From Microbacterium paraoxydans (GTDB taxonomy: Bacteria > Actinomycetota > Actinomycetes > Actinomycetales > Microbacteriaceae), in assembly GCF_900105335.1 (NCBI RefSeq), contig NZ_LT629770.1, positions 3,038,001 through 3,102,000 on the forward strand: a DNA stretch of 64,000 nucleotides, in the 5' to 3' direction. Positions within the stretch are counted from its first letter, which is position 1, and the number at the start of each line of letters is the position of its first letter. The notes under the pieces are model-generated. The model had not been told where the DNA came from and made no database searches. It saw only the letters and a program-made list of their open reading frames with translations. The position numbers and the translations under genes are program-made. This document shows, piece after piece, positions 54,785 to 62,723 of this stretch.

Positions 54785-55666
54785 TCACTCCTTGTGGAGC
54801 GCGTCCTGCGCGGCGCCGGCCACCTTCTCCACGACGTTCGGCAGCTCGGTCGTGCCGTAGAAGCGCGCGTCGGGGTGGGTAGGCGGAGGCATCTCGGCCG
54901 TGGTCGTGGGGCCCTCGTGGTAGCTGAACTCGCCGTATCCGTCCGGCGTCGGTCCGGATGCCCACGTTCCCTCCGCGGCGGCAGGGCCGTCGCTGAAGTT
55001 GAGGTACTGGTACGACACGTCGCGGTGCTCCTTGGACAGCGGGAAGTTGCTGGGCACGGGCAGCTTCTCGGCGCCCTCGGCCTTGAGCTCCTCCGCGGCG
55101 GCGAGCCACTGGTTCTGGTGCATGGTGTCGCGCGCCAGCAGGAAGCTCAGCAGATCGCGCACGCCATGGTCGTCGGTCATGTGGTAGAGCCGGGCGACCT
55201 GCACCCTGCCCTGCATCTCGGCGTTCGCATTGGCCATGAAGTCGGCGAGGAGGTTGCCGCTCGCGGTGATGTACGAGCCCTGCCACGGGTTGCCGTTGCT
55301 GTCCACCGGGCGGGCGCCGGCACCGGCGACGATGCCCTGCTGCACGTCCGTGCCGCCGACGATCGCCGCGACCGTCGGGTCGTCCTGCACGGCATCCTCC
55401 GTGATGCCGAGCGGGGACTTCTCGAGGAGCTGCGCGATCATGACCGCGAGCATCTCGACGTGGCCCATCTCCTCGGCCCCGATGCCGAAGACCAGGTCGC
55501 GGTACTTGCCGGGGATGTGCATGTTCCATGCCTGGAACTGGTACTGCAGGGCGACGGTGATCTCGCCGTACTGCCCGCCGAGGACCTCCTGCAGCTTGCG
55601 GGCGTACACGGCGTCCGGGGCCTCGGGCGTCGCGGAGAATTGGAGCTCCTGTCGATGGAAGAACAT
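54785..55666 (-). CDS. Manganese catalase (KatN type)
   Basis: A 293-residue dimanganese catalase that dismutates hydrogen peroxide. The ferritin-like four-helix core has ligands in GGQYGEITVALQYQFQAWN (Glu), FGIGAEEMGHVEMLAVM (Glu, His), and LLSFLLARDTMHQNQWLAAAEEL (His). GNPWQGSYITASGNLLADFMANANAE is the conserved stretch between them. A GAGAGG site precedes the ATG. The shared 194-bp upstream region (55667-55860) has no clear sigma-A promoter on this strand. A GTTT-N15-GGATCG arrangement could be a stress-sigma promoter (weak). It is an operon with the SDR gene. Confidence 0.94.
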   Translation of the reverse strand: MFFHRQELQFSATPEAPDAVYARKLQEVLGGQYGEITVALQYQFQAWNMHIPGKYRDLVFGIGAEEMGHVEMLAVMIAQLLEKSPLGITEDAVQDDPTVAAIVGGTDVQQGIVAGAGARPVDSNGNPWQGSYITASGNLLADFMANANAEMQGRVQVARLYHMTDDHGVRDLLSFLLARDTMHQNQWLAAAEELKAEGAEKLPVPSNFPLSKEHRDVSYQYLNFSDGPAAAEGTWASGPTPDGYGEFSYHEGPTTTAEMPPPTHPDARFYGTTELPNVVEKVAGAAQDALHKE

Positions 55667-55860
55667 ATCGAGCCTCTCTCTTCTGGGGATGGGCTGGCCA
55701 TGCAACGCCCGGTCGGCCGATCCACTCAGGGCCTTTCCAAACCCGGAGTCGCCTGGGACAATCACACTCGGCACGTGAGGTGCCGCGCCGGTGTTAGCCG
55801 GTCGGCGGCAGCGCCGTCAACCCCCGCCCTCCTCGGCGTCCCCCCGGGCATGCTGTGGGC

Positions 55861-57258
55861 ATGGGGGATCAGACGGCAGCCGCGGACGACGCGATCGGCG
55901 CGTTCCTCGAAGCCCGTCGGGACGAGATGGTCGACCGACTCTCCGCCTGGGTCGAGATCCCTTCCGTGTCGGCGGACCCCGAGCGTCGCATCGACGGCGT
56001 GCGGTCTGCCCACTGGATCGCCGCCGAACTGCGGGACGCGGGCTTCACGACGACGCTGCTCCCCGCGGGCGATGCGGTGACCGTCTTCGCCGAGCGGGAG
56101 GGCGCGCCCGGGGCGCCCACCGTGCTCGTCTACACCCACCACGACGTCCGTCATGCGAAGCCGGAGGAGTGGAGCGAGACGGCGCCGTTCGTGCCGGTGC
56201 TCCGAGAAGGACGGCTCTACGGGCGCGGGGCGTCGGACGCGAAGGGTCAGGCGCTCGCGCACGTCTGGGCCCAGCGGGCGCTCGCCGCCGTGGACGGCCC
56301 CGATGCGGGGGTGCATCTCAAGCTGCTCGTCGACGGTGAGGAGGAGATCGGCTCCCCGCACCTCAAGAACCTCCTGGAGGCCGACCCCGATCGGTTCGCG
56401 TGCGACCTCGTGGTCTTCTCGGACACACTGCAGTGGGAGGTCGACTCCCCGGCTCCGGTGACCTCGATGCGCGGGACGCTGACCGCGACGCTCACGGTGC
56501 AGGGGCCCGACCGGGACGTGCACAGCGGCGCCGCCTCCGGCGTGACCGTGAATCCGGCCCTCGTCCTGTCCCGGGTGCTCGCGCAGCTGCACGACGAGGA
56601 CGGAGGCATCGCGATCCCCGGCTTCCATGACGGCGTGGCCCCGCTCAGCGACGAGCGGGCCGCGGAGCTCGACGCGCTGCCGTTCGACCCGGACGACTGG
56701 ACGCGGCGTACCGAGACCAGGGTCATCGTGGGGGAGAAGGGGTTCACCCCGAAGGAGCGCCTGTGGGTGCGCCCGGCCATCGAGGTGATCTCGCTGCTCG
56801 CCGGTGACCCGGAGGGTATCGAGCGCTCCGTCATCCCGCGGGAGGCCAGGGCCTCGCTGAGCATCCGGACCGTCGCCAACCAGCGCAACCATGACGTCGC
56901 TGACGCGCTCCGCGCCTTCATCGCCGACGTCATGCCCCGGGAGGCGACGTACCGTCTGGAGCTCGACGAGGACATCGCACAGGAGCCGTATGTCTCTCCT
57001 CCGGGGCCGTATCGGGATGCGCTGGAGCGCGCTCTCGCCCTCGGGCACGGCCGGCCGATCCAGGGGCGGATGGGCAATGCCGGGGGAGGACCGGCCGAGC
57101 TGCTGTCCCGGGAACTCGACGCCCCGGTCGTCTTCCTCGGAACGGGGCTGGCCGAGGACCACTGGCATGCGAGCGACGAGAGCATCGATCTGCGCATGCT
57201 CGTCCGCGGCGCCGCGACCCTCGCGCATCTGTGGCGCGAGCTCGCCGCCGCCTCATGA
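55861..57258 (+). CDS. M20-family dipeptidase
   Basis: A 465-residue zinc peptidase of the M20 (carnosinase/PepV-like) group. Metal ligands are in VLVYTHHDVRH (His-x-Asp), YGRGASDAKGQALAH (bridging Asp), KLLVDGEEEIGSPHL (catalytic and ligand Glu), LVVFSDTLQW (Asp) and LGTGLAEDHWHASDESIDL (His). The dimerisation lid domain lies at about 190-350. It likely cleaves dipeptides in the cytoplasm. I use the ATG at 55861, which follows CATGCT by 6 nt; an in-frame GTG at 55855 abuts that hexamer. Confidence 0.92.
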   Translation: MGDQTAAADDAIGAFLEARRDEMVDRLSAWVEIPSVSADPERRIDGVRSAHWIAAELRDAGFTTTLLPAGDAVTVFAEREGAPGAPTVLVYTHHDVRHAKPEEWSETAPFVPVLREGRLYGRGASDAKGQALAHVWAQRALAAVDGPDAGVHLKLLVDGEEEIGSPHLKNLLEADPDRFACDLVVFSDTLQWEVDSPAPVTSMRGTLTATLTVQGPDRDVHSGAASGVTVNPALVLSRVLAQLHDEDGGIAIPGFHDGVAPLSDERAAELDALPFDPDDWTRRTETRVIVGEKGFTPKERLWVRPAIEVISLLAGDPEGIERSVIPREARASLSIRTVANQRNHDVADALRAFIADVMPREATYRLELDEDIAQEPYVSPPGPYRDALERALALGHGRPIQGRMGNAGGGPAELLSRELDAPVVFLGTGLAEDHWHASDESIDLRMLVRGAATLAHLWRELAAAS

Positions 57259-57402
57259 CTCCGCCGGGGGATGCGAGGAGGAGGCTCGTCCCCCGGCGGG
57301 CTACGCTGGACGCAGGCGCCACCGCCCGGTGCCCGGTCGCAGGAGCCCGGCGCGGACGACGCCTGCGAACCTGACACCGACGGCTTGAGGAGAACGACGC
57401 CG

Positions 57403-57972
57403 ATGACCGACACCCAGACCTTCGAGCCCGAGGGCCGCGCCATCCCGTTCGTCGACGAGGGCGACGGGCCGGTCAAGCTCGTGCTCATCCAGGAGCGTGG
57501 CCTGGCCGCCGACGTGCTCGGTGTGGTCGGTCACTACCTGGCCGAGGAGGCCGGATTCCACGTCGTGCGGATCGGCCATCGCGCGGATGACGCCGACACG
57601 TCGATCGAGGACCGCGTCGCGGACGCGCTCGCCGTCATCGACCACATCGGCCTCGGCGACACGTGGATCGGCGGACACGGCTTCGGCGGCACGATCGCGC
57701 GGTCGTTCGCGGTGGCTCATCCGGAGCGCGTGAACGGTCTCGCACTCCTCGGCGTGGAAGAGGTGGAGACGCCCCTCGCCCCGGTGATCCCGGTGCTGCT
57801 GATCCAGGGGACGGCCGACGAGGTCACCCCGCCCGCGAACGCCGAGAGCCTGCGCGCCACGGCTCCGGAGCGCGCCAGCATCAAGGTCGTCGAGGGCGGG
57901 GATCACCTCTTCCCGATGACGCACCCCATCGAGACGGCCGTCGTGCTCGAGGAGTACCTGGACTGGGACTGA
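57403..57972 (+). CDS. Alpha/beta-hydrolase-fold protein lacking the nucleophile serine
   Basis: A 189-residue protein with the alpha/beta-hydrolase layout. The nucleophile elbow reads WIGGHGFGGTIARSFAVAHPERVNGLALLG, where Gly93 replaces the Ser normally found in GHSFGG. The acid (QGTADEVTP) and His (GGDHLFPM) positions remain. The cap is absent and the protein is shorter than typical (about 250-290). It is probably a non-catalytic binding or regulatory protein, or an enzyme with altered chemistry; this is inference. The ATG has a GAGGAG site about 11 nt upstream and lies 144 bp after the peptidase. Confidence 0.78.
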   Translation: MTDTQTFEPEGRAIPFVDEGDGPVKLVLIQERGLAADVLGVVGHYLAEEAGFHVVRIGHRADDADTSIEDRVADALAVIDHIGLGDTWIGGHGFGGTIARSFAVAHPERVNGLALLGVEEVETPLAPVIPVLLIQGTADEVTPPANAESLRATAPERASIKVVEGGDHLFPMTHPIETAVVLEEYLDWD

Positions 57973-57987
57973 GGGTGACGCCGCGGG

Positions 57988-58650
57988 TCAGAGGTCGCTG
58001 AAGTCGTTCGCGGGGACCATGATCTGCGTGACGGTGTCGCCGTCGAGCACGAACATCGTGTAGATGATCCCGGTGGAGCCCGGGCGGGTCAGGGACTCGG
58101 TGTCCGGGACCTCGCGCCCGCCGAGCCCGAGCTCGCTCGCGGTCTCCGGGTCCTCCGCATCCGTCAGCGCCCAGGCATCGGCGGCGCGGAGCTCGGCGCG
58201 GGTGCTGCCGACGCGGAATCCGTCCTCGGTCGTGATCGGGAGGCCCGCGACCTCGGCGGCGGTGACGGAGACGCTGGCCGGGGCCTCGCCCGTGCTGTCG
58301 GCCAGGACGCGCAGCCCCTCCCAGTCGTACGCCTCAAGCGTGGAGGCCTCGCCGGGGAAGATCTCCACGCCCTCCGGCTCGGGAAGCTCGCCGGTGACCT
58401 CCTGGAGGAGCTCGAGGATGGCGGCGGAATCCGTGTAGTCAGCGCTCCGCTCTTCCGCGCCGGTGACCGTCAGACCGTCCAGCGACACGACGATGTGCGC
58501 GGAGGCGGTCTCTGTCGGCGTCGGCGATGCGCTGGTGGTCTCCGAGGGACGAGGGGACGCGGACGGCTCGGCTGAGGTCGCCGGAGCGCAGGCCGTCACG
58601 GCGAGCGCGGTGGCGGCGAGGGCGAGAAGGAGGGAAGAGGGTCGTCGCAT
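57988..58650 (-). CDS. Lipoprotein of unknown function
   Basis: A 220-residue exported lipoprotein. The signal peptide ends in a lipobox LAVTAC (Cys at about residue 21), followed by a Ser/Thr/Pro-rich linker (about 22-50). The extracytoplasmic domain contains HIVVSLDGLTVTGAEERSADYTDSAAILELLQEVTG, ITTEDGFRVGSTRAEL and a C-terminal STGIIYTMFVLDGDTVTQI. The middle resembles repeats seen in other actinobacterial lipoproteins of unknown role. The ATG lies 7 nt after TAGCAT. Confidence 0.82.
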   Translation of the reverse strand: MRRPSSLLLALAATALAVTACAPATSAEPSASPRPSETTSASPTPTETASAHIVVSLDGLTVTGAEERSADYTDSAAILELLQEVTGELPEPEGVEIFPGEASTLEAYDWEGLRVLADSTGEAPASVSVTAAEVAGLPITTEDGFRVGSTRAELRAADAWALTDAEDPETASELGLGGREVPDTESLTRPGSTGIIYTMFVLDGDTVTQIMVPANDFSDL

Positions 58651-58727
58651 GGTCCCGATGCTAGAGCGCTCGGGGCCGCCGCCGAAGGTGGCGCGGTTCT
58701 CGTTATCGGACCGTGCTCGGAGACGGA

Positions 58728-58760
58728 CGGACGCCGCGGCCGAGGCGGCCGCGGCGTCCG
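58728..58760 (-). terminator. Hairpin after the HesB-like gene
   Basis: CGGACGCCGCGGCC (58728-58741) and GGCCGCGGCGTCCG (58747-58760) form a perfect 14-bp stem with a GAGGC loop, 12 bp downstream of the stop of the reverse-strand gene at 58773. Confidence 0.7.
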
Positions 58761-58772
58761 AAGTCTGAGGTC

Positions 58773-59072
58773 TCAGGCGACCTGAGGGAGCACGGCGAAG
58801 GACACGGAGCCCTCGTCGTCCACGCCCGCGTCGAGGACCTTGTCGTCGAGCGCGGAGGCGGCGGCCTCGTCGAGGAACAGGCGCGTGCCCGAAAGCTCGA
58901 CGACCTGGTCGGCGGGCTCCGGATCGGCGGTCACGGCGACGGCGAGACGGGCCGCGCCCGTGTCGTCCTGCGCCTCGGCGGTGTGGATGCGCAGCCCGGC
59001 GGCCGGCGCGTCGTTCTGCCGACTCACGAGGGTCGACACGATGGCGGTGGCGTTGTCGGTGAGGGTGAGCAC
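58773..59072 (-). CDS. HesB/IscA-like protein without cysteines
   Basis: A 99-residue protein resembling the A-type iron-sulphur carrier (HesB/IscA) fold: MLTLTDNATAIVSTLVSRQ, AGLRIHTAE, LAVAVTADPEPADQVVELSGTRLFLDEAAASALDDKVLDAG. IscA proteins bind clusters through three conserved cysteines, and this one contains none. It is therefore unlikely to carry a cluster, although actinobacterial copies are often annotated as HesB. The true role is unknown. GTG start. Confidence 0.75.
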   Translation of the reverse strand: MLTLTDNATAIVSTLVSRQNDAPAAGLRIHTAEAQDDTGAARLAVAVTADPEPADQVVELSGTRLFLDEAAASALDDKVLDAGVDDEGSVSFAVLPQVA

Positions 59073-59180
59073 GAGCTCTCCTTTCCGGTTGGGGCATGAC
59101 GCGGTCGCGACATGTCCCGGCTACGATTCCCCATCGCCCCGGATCCCCTCGACCCCCTTGCGCAGACGGGGGCGCTGCCC

Positions 59181-59669
59181 TTAACCTCGCAGCGGCTTGC
59201 GGAGGAACACCTGGGCGGTGCCGTCGCCCTGCGGCACCCGTTCGCGCTCCTCGTAGCCGCAGGACTCGTACAGCCGGATGTTCGCTTCGCTGAGGCTTCC
59301 GGTGAAGAGCTCGGCCTCGCGGGCGTCGGAGGCCTGCTCCGCCGCCTCGAGGAGCTTCCGGCCGATGCCCTCGCCCTGCATGTCGGGAGCGATCGCGATC
59401 CGTCCGATCAGGAGCAGGTCGTCGTCCTCGACGAACCGGATGGCTCCGACCAGGCGGCCGTCGATCCGGGCACCCAGGCCGCGCTCCGAGGTGAGCTCGG
59501 CCTCCATCTCGGCGAGCGTCTGGGTCAGGGGCGGCATGTCGACGCTCCCGTAGATCGCCGCCTCCGACACGAAGGCCGCCCGCTGGATCGTGAGCACCTC
59601 GCCGGCATCCGCCGCGGTCAGAGGGGCGACGACCACCTCGGGTCGATCCTCCTGTGCTGCTGTTCCCAC
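59181..59669 (-). CDS. GNAT-family N-acetyltransferase
   Basis: A 162-residue acetyl-CoA-dependent acyltransferase. The N-terminal half has LTAADAGEVLTIQRAAFVSEA. The acetyl-CoA loop is IGRIAIAPDMQGEGIGRKLLEAAEQ (Q-x-x-G-x-G), and the C-terminal strand is NIRLYESCGYEERERV. The substrate is unknown. I prefer the GTG at 59669, which has an AAGGCGG site. An in-frame start at 59735 would add 22 polar residues. Confidence 0.87.
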   Translation of the reverse strand: MGTAAQEDRPEVVVAPLTAADAGEVLTIQRAAFVSEAAIYGSVDMPPLTQTLAEMEAELTSERGLGARIDGRLVGAIRFVEDDDLLLIGRIAIAPDMQGEGIGRKLLEAAEQASDAREAELFTGSLSEANIRLYESCGYEERERVPQGDGTAQVFLRKPLRG

Positions 59670-59788
59670 TGTTCCGCCTTTCTCGATGGCCTTGTCGCCT
59701 TCCTCACGTTCAGGGGTGCGACCGGCGGGTGTCAACCCCCTCGGAACGGGCCGCGCTGCGGGCTACCGTGCCGGGAGGAGGTCACACC

Positions 59789-60349
59789 ATGGCAGACACG
59801 AAGACCAAGAAGTCCGGCAGCTCCAGCAGCAAGAACGGGGCGGCGAAGGCGGGCGTCAAGACCACCCGCCAGCAGAACGCGGAGAAGGGGTTCACGGCAT
59901 CCCCGACCCTCGCGGCGAACCTGCAGGCCGTGCTCGTCGATCTGCTCGAACTCTCGCTGCAGGGCAAGCAGGCGCACTGGAACGTCGTCGGACGCAACTT
60001 CCGCGACACCCACCGTCAGCTCGACGAGATCATCGAGGACGCCCGGACGTTCAGCGACACCATCGCGGAGCGCATGCGCGCGCTGCACGCCGTCCCCGAC
60101 GGCCGCAGCGCCACGATCGCGAAGACGACCACGCTGCCGGAGTTCCCGACCGGCGAGGTGTCCACGACGGAGACCATCGACCTCGTCACCGCGCGCCTCG
60201 AGGCCGCGGTCGGGACGATGCGCGACGTGCACGACGCCGTCGACGAAGAGGACCCGACGTCCGCCGATCTGCTGCACGCCGTCATCGAGCGGCTGGAGCA
60301 GTTCGCCTGGATGGTGAGCGCGGAGAACCGCAGCCCCGCCGGTCGCTGA
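59789..60349 (+). CDS. dps: Dps-family DNA-protection protein
   Basis: A 186-residue ferritin-like miniferritin that stores iron, detoxifies peroxide and can bind DNA. The ferroxidase ligands are in LSLQGKQAHWNVVGRNFRDTHRQLDEIIEDARTFSDTIAERM (His, Asp, Glu). A Lys-rich N-terminal tail (MADTKTKKSGSSSSKNGAAKAGVKTTRQQ) could bind DNA. GGGAGGAGG lies in front of the ATG, and TACCGT about 25 nt upstream is a candidate -10. It fits a stress set with the manganese catalase nearby. Confidence 0.94.
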   Translation: MADTKTKKSGSSSSKNGAAKAGVKTTRQQNAEKGFTASPTLAANLQAVLVDLLELSLQGKQAHWNVVGRNFRDTHRQLDEIIEDARTFSDTIAERMRALHAVPDGRSATIAKTTTLPEFPTGEVSTTETIDLVTARLEAAVGTMRDVHDAVDEEDPTSADLLHAVIERLEQFAWMVSAENRSPAGR

Positions 60350-60383
60350 TCGACCCGCTGTCGGACCGCCGCCCTCGTCGCGC

Positions 60384-60929
60384 TCACGCCGACGGGGGCG
60401 GCGGTCCGTCGTGTGACCGCGCCCGGGATCGGGCGCGCCGCAGCAGGCCGGGCAGCGCCATCCACAGTCCGACGACGAGCACGAGGGACGCGATGAGCGC
60501 GACGATCCCGGCGGTCCGGCTGACCGTGAAGTCGACGATGAGGGTCGTGACGCCGATCGTGAGGGCGCCGATCACGAACAGATCGATCTTCACCAACCGC
60601 GCCGCCGTCCGGACGAGCTCGGGCTTCAGCCTGCTGCCGAACAGGGCCCGGTGGATGCCGACGGGGGCGAGGGCGAGGATCGTCGCGAGAGCGGCGAGGG
60701 CCACGAGCACGACGTACAGATCGCGCTGGAACTCGTCCATATCGGTGAAGCGCGGCTGGAACGCGACCGCCAGGAGGAAGCCGGTGAGGATCTGCGTGCC
60801 GGTCTGCATGACCCGCAGCTCCTGCAGCAGCTCCTCCCAGTTGCGGTCCGCGCGCTCATTCGGGGTCTCGTCGCGACCGTCATCGCGGTCGTCGCGCTCG
60901 TCCGCGTCGCCACGGGGTTCTGCTCTCAT
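60384..60929 (-). CDS. DUF6328-type membrane protein
   Basis: A 181-residue protein with an acidic, Asp/Arg-rich N-terminus, then NWEELLQELRVMQTGTQILTGFLLAVAFQPRF and four membrane segments (about 45-60, 72-92, 112-132, 138-158). The conserved RVMQTGTQILTGFLL block identifies the DUF6328 family of actinobacteria. The function is unknown. The start is ATG at 60929, with GAGACT 6 nt upstream. Confidence 0.82.
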   Translation of the reverse strand: MRAEPRGDADERDDRDDGRDETPNERADRNWEELLQELRVMQTGTQILTGFLLAVAFQPRFTDMDEFQRDLYVVLVALAALATILALAPVGIHRALFGSRLKPELVRTAARLVKIDLFVIGALTIGVTTLIVDFTVSRTAGIVALIASLVLVVGLWMALPGLLRRARSRARSHDGPPPPSA

Positions 60930-61009
60930 GGCGATAGTCTCGTGGGCACGATCCGCCGCTGTCCAGGACCTTGCGCGGCCCGGCGGACAGGCCTCAGGAA
61001 AGGACCCCG

Positions 61010-61213
61010 ATGACGCTACCCCCGATCGACGAATGGTGGCCGGAGCTGTCCGACGAGGCGCGCCGAGCGGTCATCGGCAGCGGCTCGCGGCACCTCGATG
61101 AGGATGTCCGCGAGGAGATCCGGGAGATCACCGGAGCGGTGGTCGGGATGATCGAGTCGCTGTCCGACGACGACCTCGCGTACGCCCGAGACCACGCGCC
61201 CGCGGAGGAGTGA
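61010..61213 (+). CDS. Small acidic protein
   Basis: A 67-residue soluble, acidic protein (PPIDEWWPELSDEARRAVIGSGSRHLDEDVREEIREITG and following), predicted helical, with a good AGGAAAGGA site before the ATG. I do not recognise it. The regular codon use and RBS support a real gene. It ends 4 bp before the convergent acyltransferase stop. Confidence 0.7.
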   Translation: MTLPPIDEWWPELSDEARRAVIGSGSRHLDEDVREEIREITGAVVGMIESLSDDDLAYARDHAPAEE

Positions 61214-61217
61214 GGCG

Positions 61218-61802
61218 TCAGCCCTCCGGCCGCTCGGCCGTCTCCTCGCGCAGCCGCGGCTCCGTGCGGCGCTCCGGACGCACGCCGTGCTTGTCGGCGT
61301 AGAACGCGCGGATCCGGTCCATGTCGGCGGCCACGTCTCCCGTGAGGTCGATCGTCGGCCCGAGGCCGGTCGTCATGGTGTGGCGGTCGACGAAGCCGAG
61401 GGTGACCGGCATGCCGGTGGCACGCGCGATCCGGTAGAAGCCGCTCTTCCAGTACTCGTTGCCGCCGCGGGTGCCGTCGGGGGTGACGACGAGGCCGAAC
61501 ACGGTCCCGGCGTGCACCTGCTCCACGACCTCGCCGACGATGCGCGCCGGATCCGCCCGGTCGACGGCGATGCCGCCGAGGCCGCGCATGATCGGGCCGC
61601 GCCAGCCGCGGAACAGACTCTTCTTACCCAGCCAGTGGACCTCGATGCCCAGCCGCCAGGCGATCGCGAGCATGAGCACGAAGTCCCAGTTCGAGGTGTG
61701 CGGGGCGCCGATCAGGACGGTCGGACGCGTGGGGGCGGCGTCGGCGACGAGGGTCCACCGGCTGACGGCCCAGTACACGCGGGCGAGGAATCGTCGGAGC
61801 AT
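61218..61802 (-). CDS. 1-acyl-sn-glycerol-3-phosphate acyltransferase-like protein
   Basis: A 194-residue PlsC-fold acyltransferase. The catalytic HxxxxD motif is GAPHTSNWDFVLML and the substrate motif is VVTPDGTRGGNEYWKSGFYRIA. It is shorter than PlsC, with one amphipathic or membrane N-terminal helix, and belongs to the glycerol acyltransferase group with P(D/E)GTR. The acyl acceptor is unknown. The ATG follows TAATCT by 6 nt. Confidence 0.88.
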   Translation of the reverse strand: MLRRFLARVYWAVSRWTLVADAAPTRPTVLIGAPHTSNWDFVLMLAIAWRLGIEVHWLGKKSLFRGWRGPIMRGLGGIAVDRADPARIVGEVVEQVHAGTVFGLVVTPDGTRGGNEYWKSGFYRIARATGMPVTLGFVDRHTMTTGLGPTIDLTGDVAADMDRIRAFYADKHGVRPERRTEPRLREETAERPEG

Positions 61803-61825
61803 CCGTCCAGATTAAGGGGAGCGGC

Positions 61826-62419
61826 CTATCGATCGCCTGGCGGGCCGGCCGCGGAGGCGTGCGTGAGCGCCGCGGCGAGTGCGGGATCCAGCCCGGGGAC
61901 GTCCTCGACGGGGACGGCGAGCGCGAGCAGTGCCCTGCTGAAGTAGTTGCGCGCCGCCGCCGCCAGGGTGATGTCCACGATCTGCCGGTCGCTGAACCCG
62001 GCCTCGCGCAGCTCCTGCGTCTCCGCATCGGTCATCGCCGACGGATCGGTCGACAGGCGTGCGGCGAAGCGGATCACGACCTGCTCCTGCTCCGTGAAAC
62101 CGCTGTCGTCTCCGGCGGCGAAGGCGGCGAGTCCTTCCTCGTCGACGACTCCGGCGCGGAGGGAGCGGCGGCCGTGGGCGAGCAGACAGTGCGCGGATCC
62201 GAGGGCCCGCGCCGCCCCGAGGGTCGCGGCCTCGTACACGCGGACGCCGATCGACGGGACGACCGCACGGACGAGCGCCTCGAACGCGGCGTGGGCTTCG
62301 GGGTTCACGGCCATGGCCCTGGTGTGTGCGAACACGATGCCGTCGTCGGCGAGGTCGCTCTCGTACATCGCGGCGACGTGGCCGGTCGCGGTGGCCCGCT
62401 CGGGAGGGTGGATGATCAT
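61826..62419 (-). CDS. Carboxymuconolactone decarboxylase-family (AhpD-like) protein
   Basis: A 197-residue helical protein. The family segment is VYEAATLGAARALGSAHCLLAHGRR, with the Glu, Cys and His of the AhpD-like relay. The first cysteine of the CxxC pair is replaced, so a disulphide reductase role is uncertain. The C-terminal part (FSDRQIVDITLAAAARNYFSRALLAL) is typical. It may act in peroxide or hydroxyl-radical detoxification (inference). Confidence 0.88.
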   Translation of the reverse strand: MIIHPPERATATGHVAAMYESDLADDGIVFAHTRAMAVNPEAHAAFEALVRAVVPSIGVRVYEAATLGAARALGSAHCLLAHGRRSLRAGVVDEEGLAAFAAGDDSGFTEQEQVVIRFAARLSTDPSAMTDAETQELREAGFSDRQIVDITLAAAARNYFSRALLALAVPVEDVPGLDPALAAALTHASAAGPPGDR

Positions 62420-62546
62420 GGCGCCTCCTCGGCTCCGGGAGGCGCGGCGAGGGTGCGCACCCCCTCGCCGGGAACGATACGCCGCTCTCGGGTCGGAGAG
62501 AAGAACGTGCGGCGCCCGGCGCTCCTGGCAGGCGTACGATCGAGGG

Positions 62547-62693
62547 ATGACCGAATCGAAGCAGGAGAACACCGGGCAGGACGCGCCGCTCGGGCTGCAG
62601 CCGCTGCCGGGTGCGATCGAGCTGCTCGACGGCGATGCCGCCGGCTACTGCAGCAACGGCGTCTGCCACATCCCCGCTCCCAAGGAGCGGTGA
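62547..62693 (+). CDS. Small cysteine-pair peptide (48 residues)
   Basis: A 48-residue soluble peptide with a polar N-terminus, LGLQPLPGAIELLDGDAAG and a C-terminal GYCSNGVCHIPAPKER. The paired cysteines in CSNGVC followed by His suggest a metal or disulphide site. The ATG lies 6 nt after TACGAT, the same leaderless arrangement as the larger genes, which supports expression. I do not recognise the family. It is convergent with the MFS gene. Confidence 0.65.
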   Translation: MTESKQENTGQDAPLGLQPLPGAIELLDGDAAGYCSNGVCHIPAPKER

Positions 62694-62723
62694 GCAGCAG
62701 ACGCCGTCGGTGTCTCTGCGCGG

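Noticed and set aside
55667..55860. A stress-sigma promoter (GTTT-N15-GGATCG) for the manganese catalase
   Set aside because: The -10 part matches the consensus in only about half of its positions, so it is mentioned in the gene entry but not listed as a feature.
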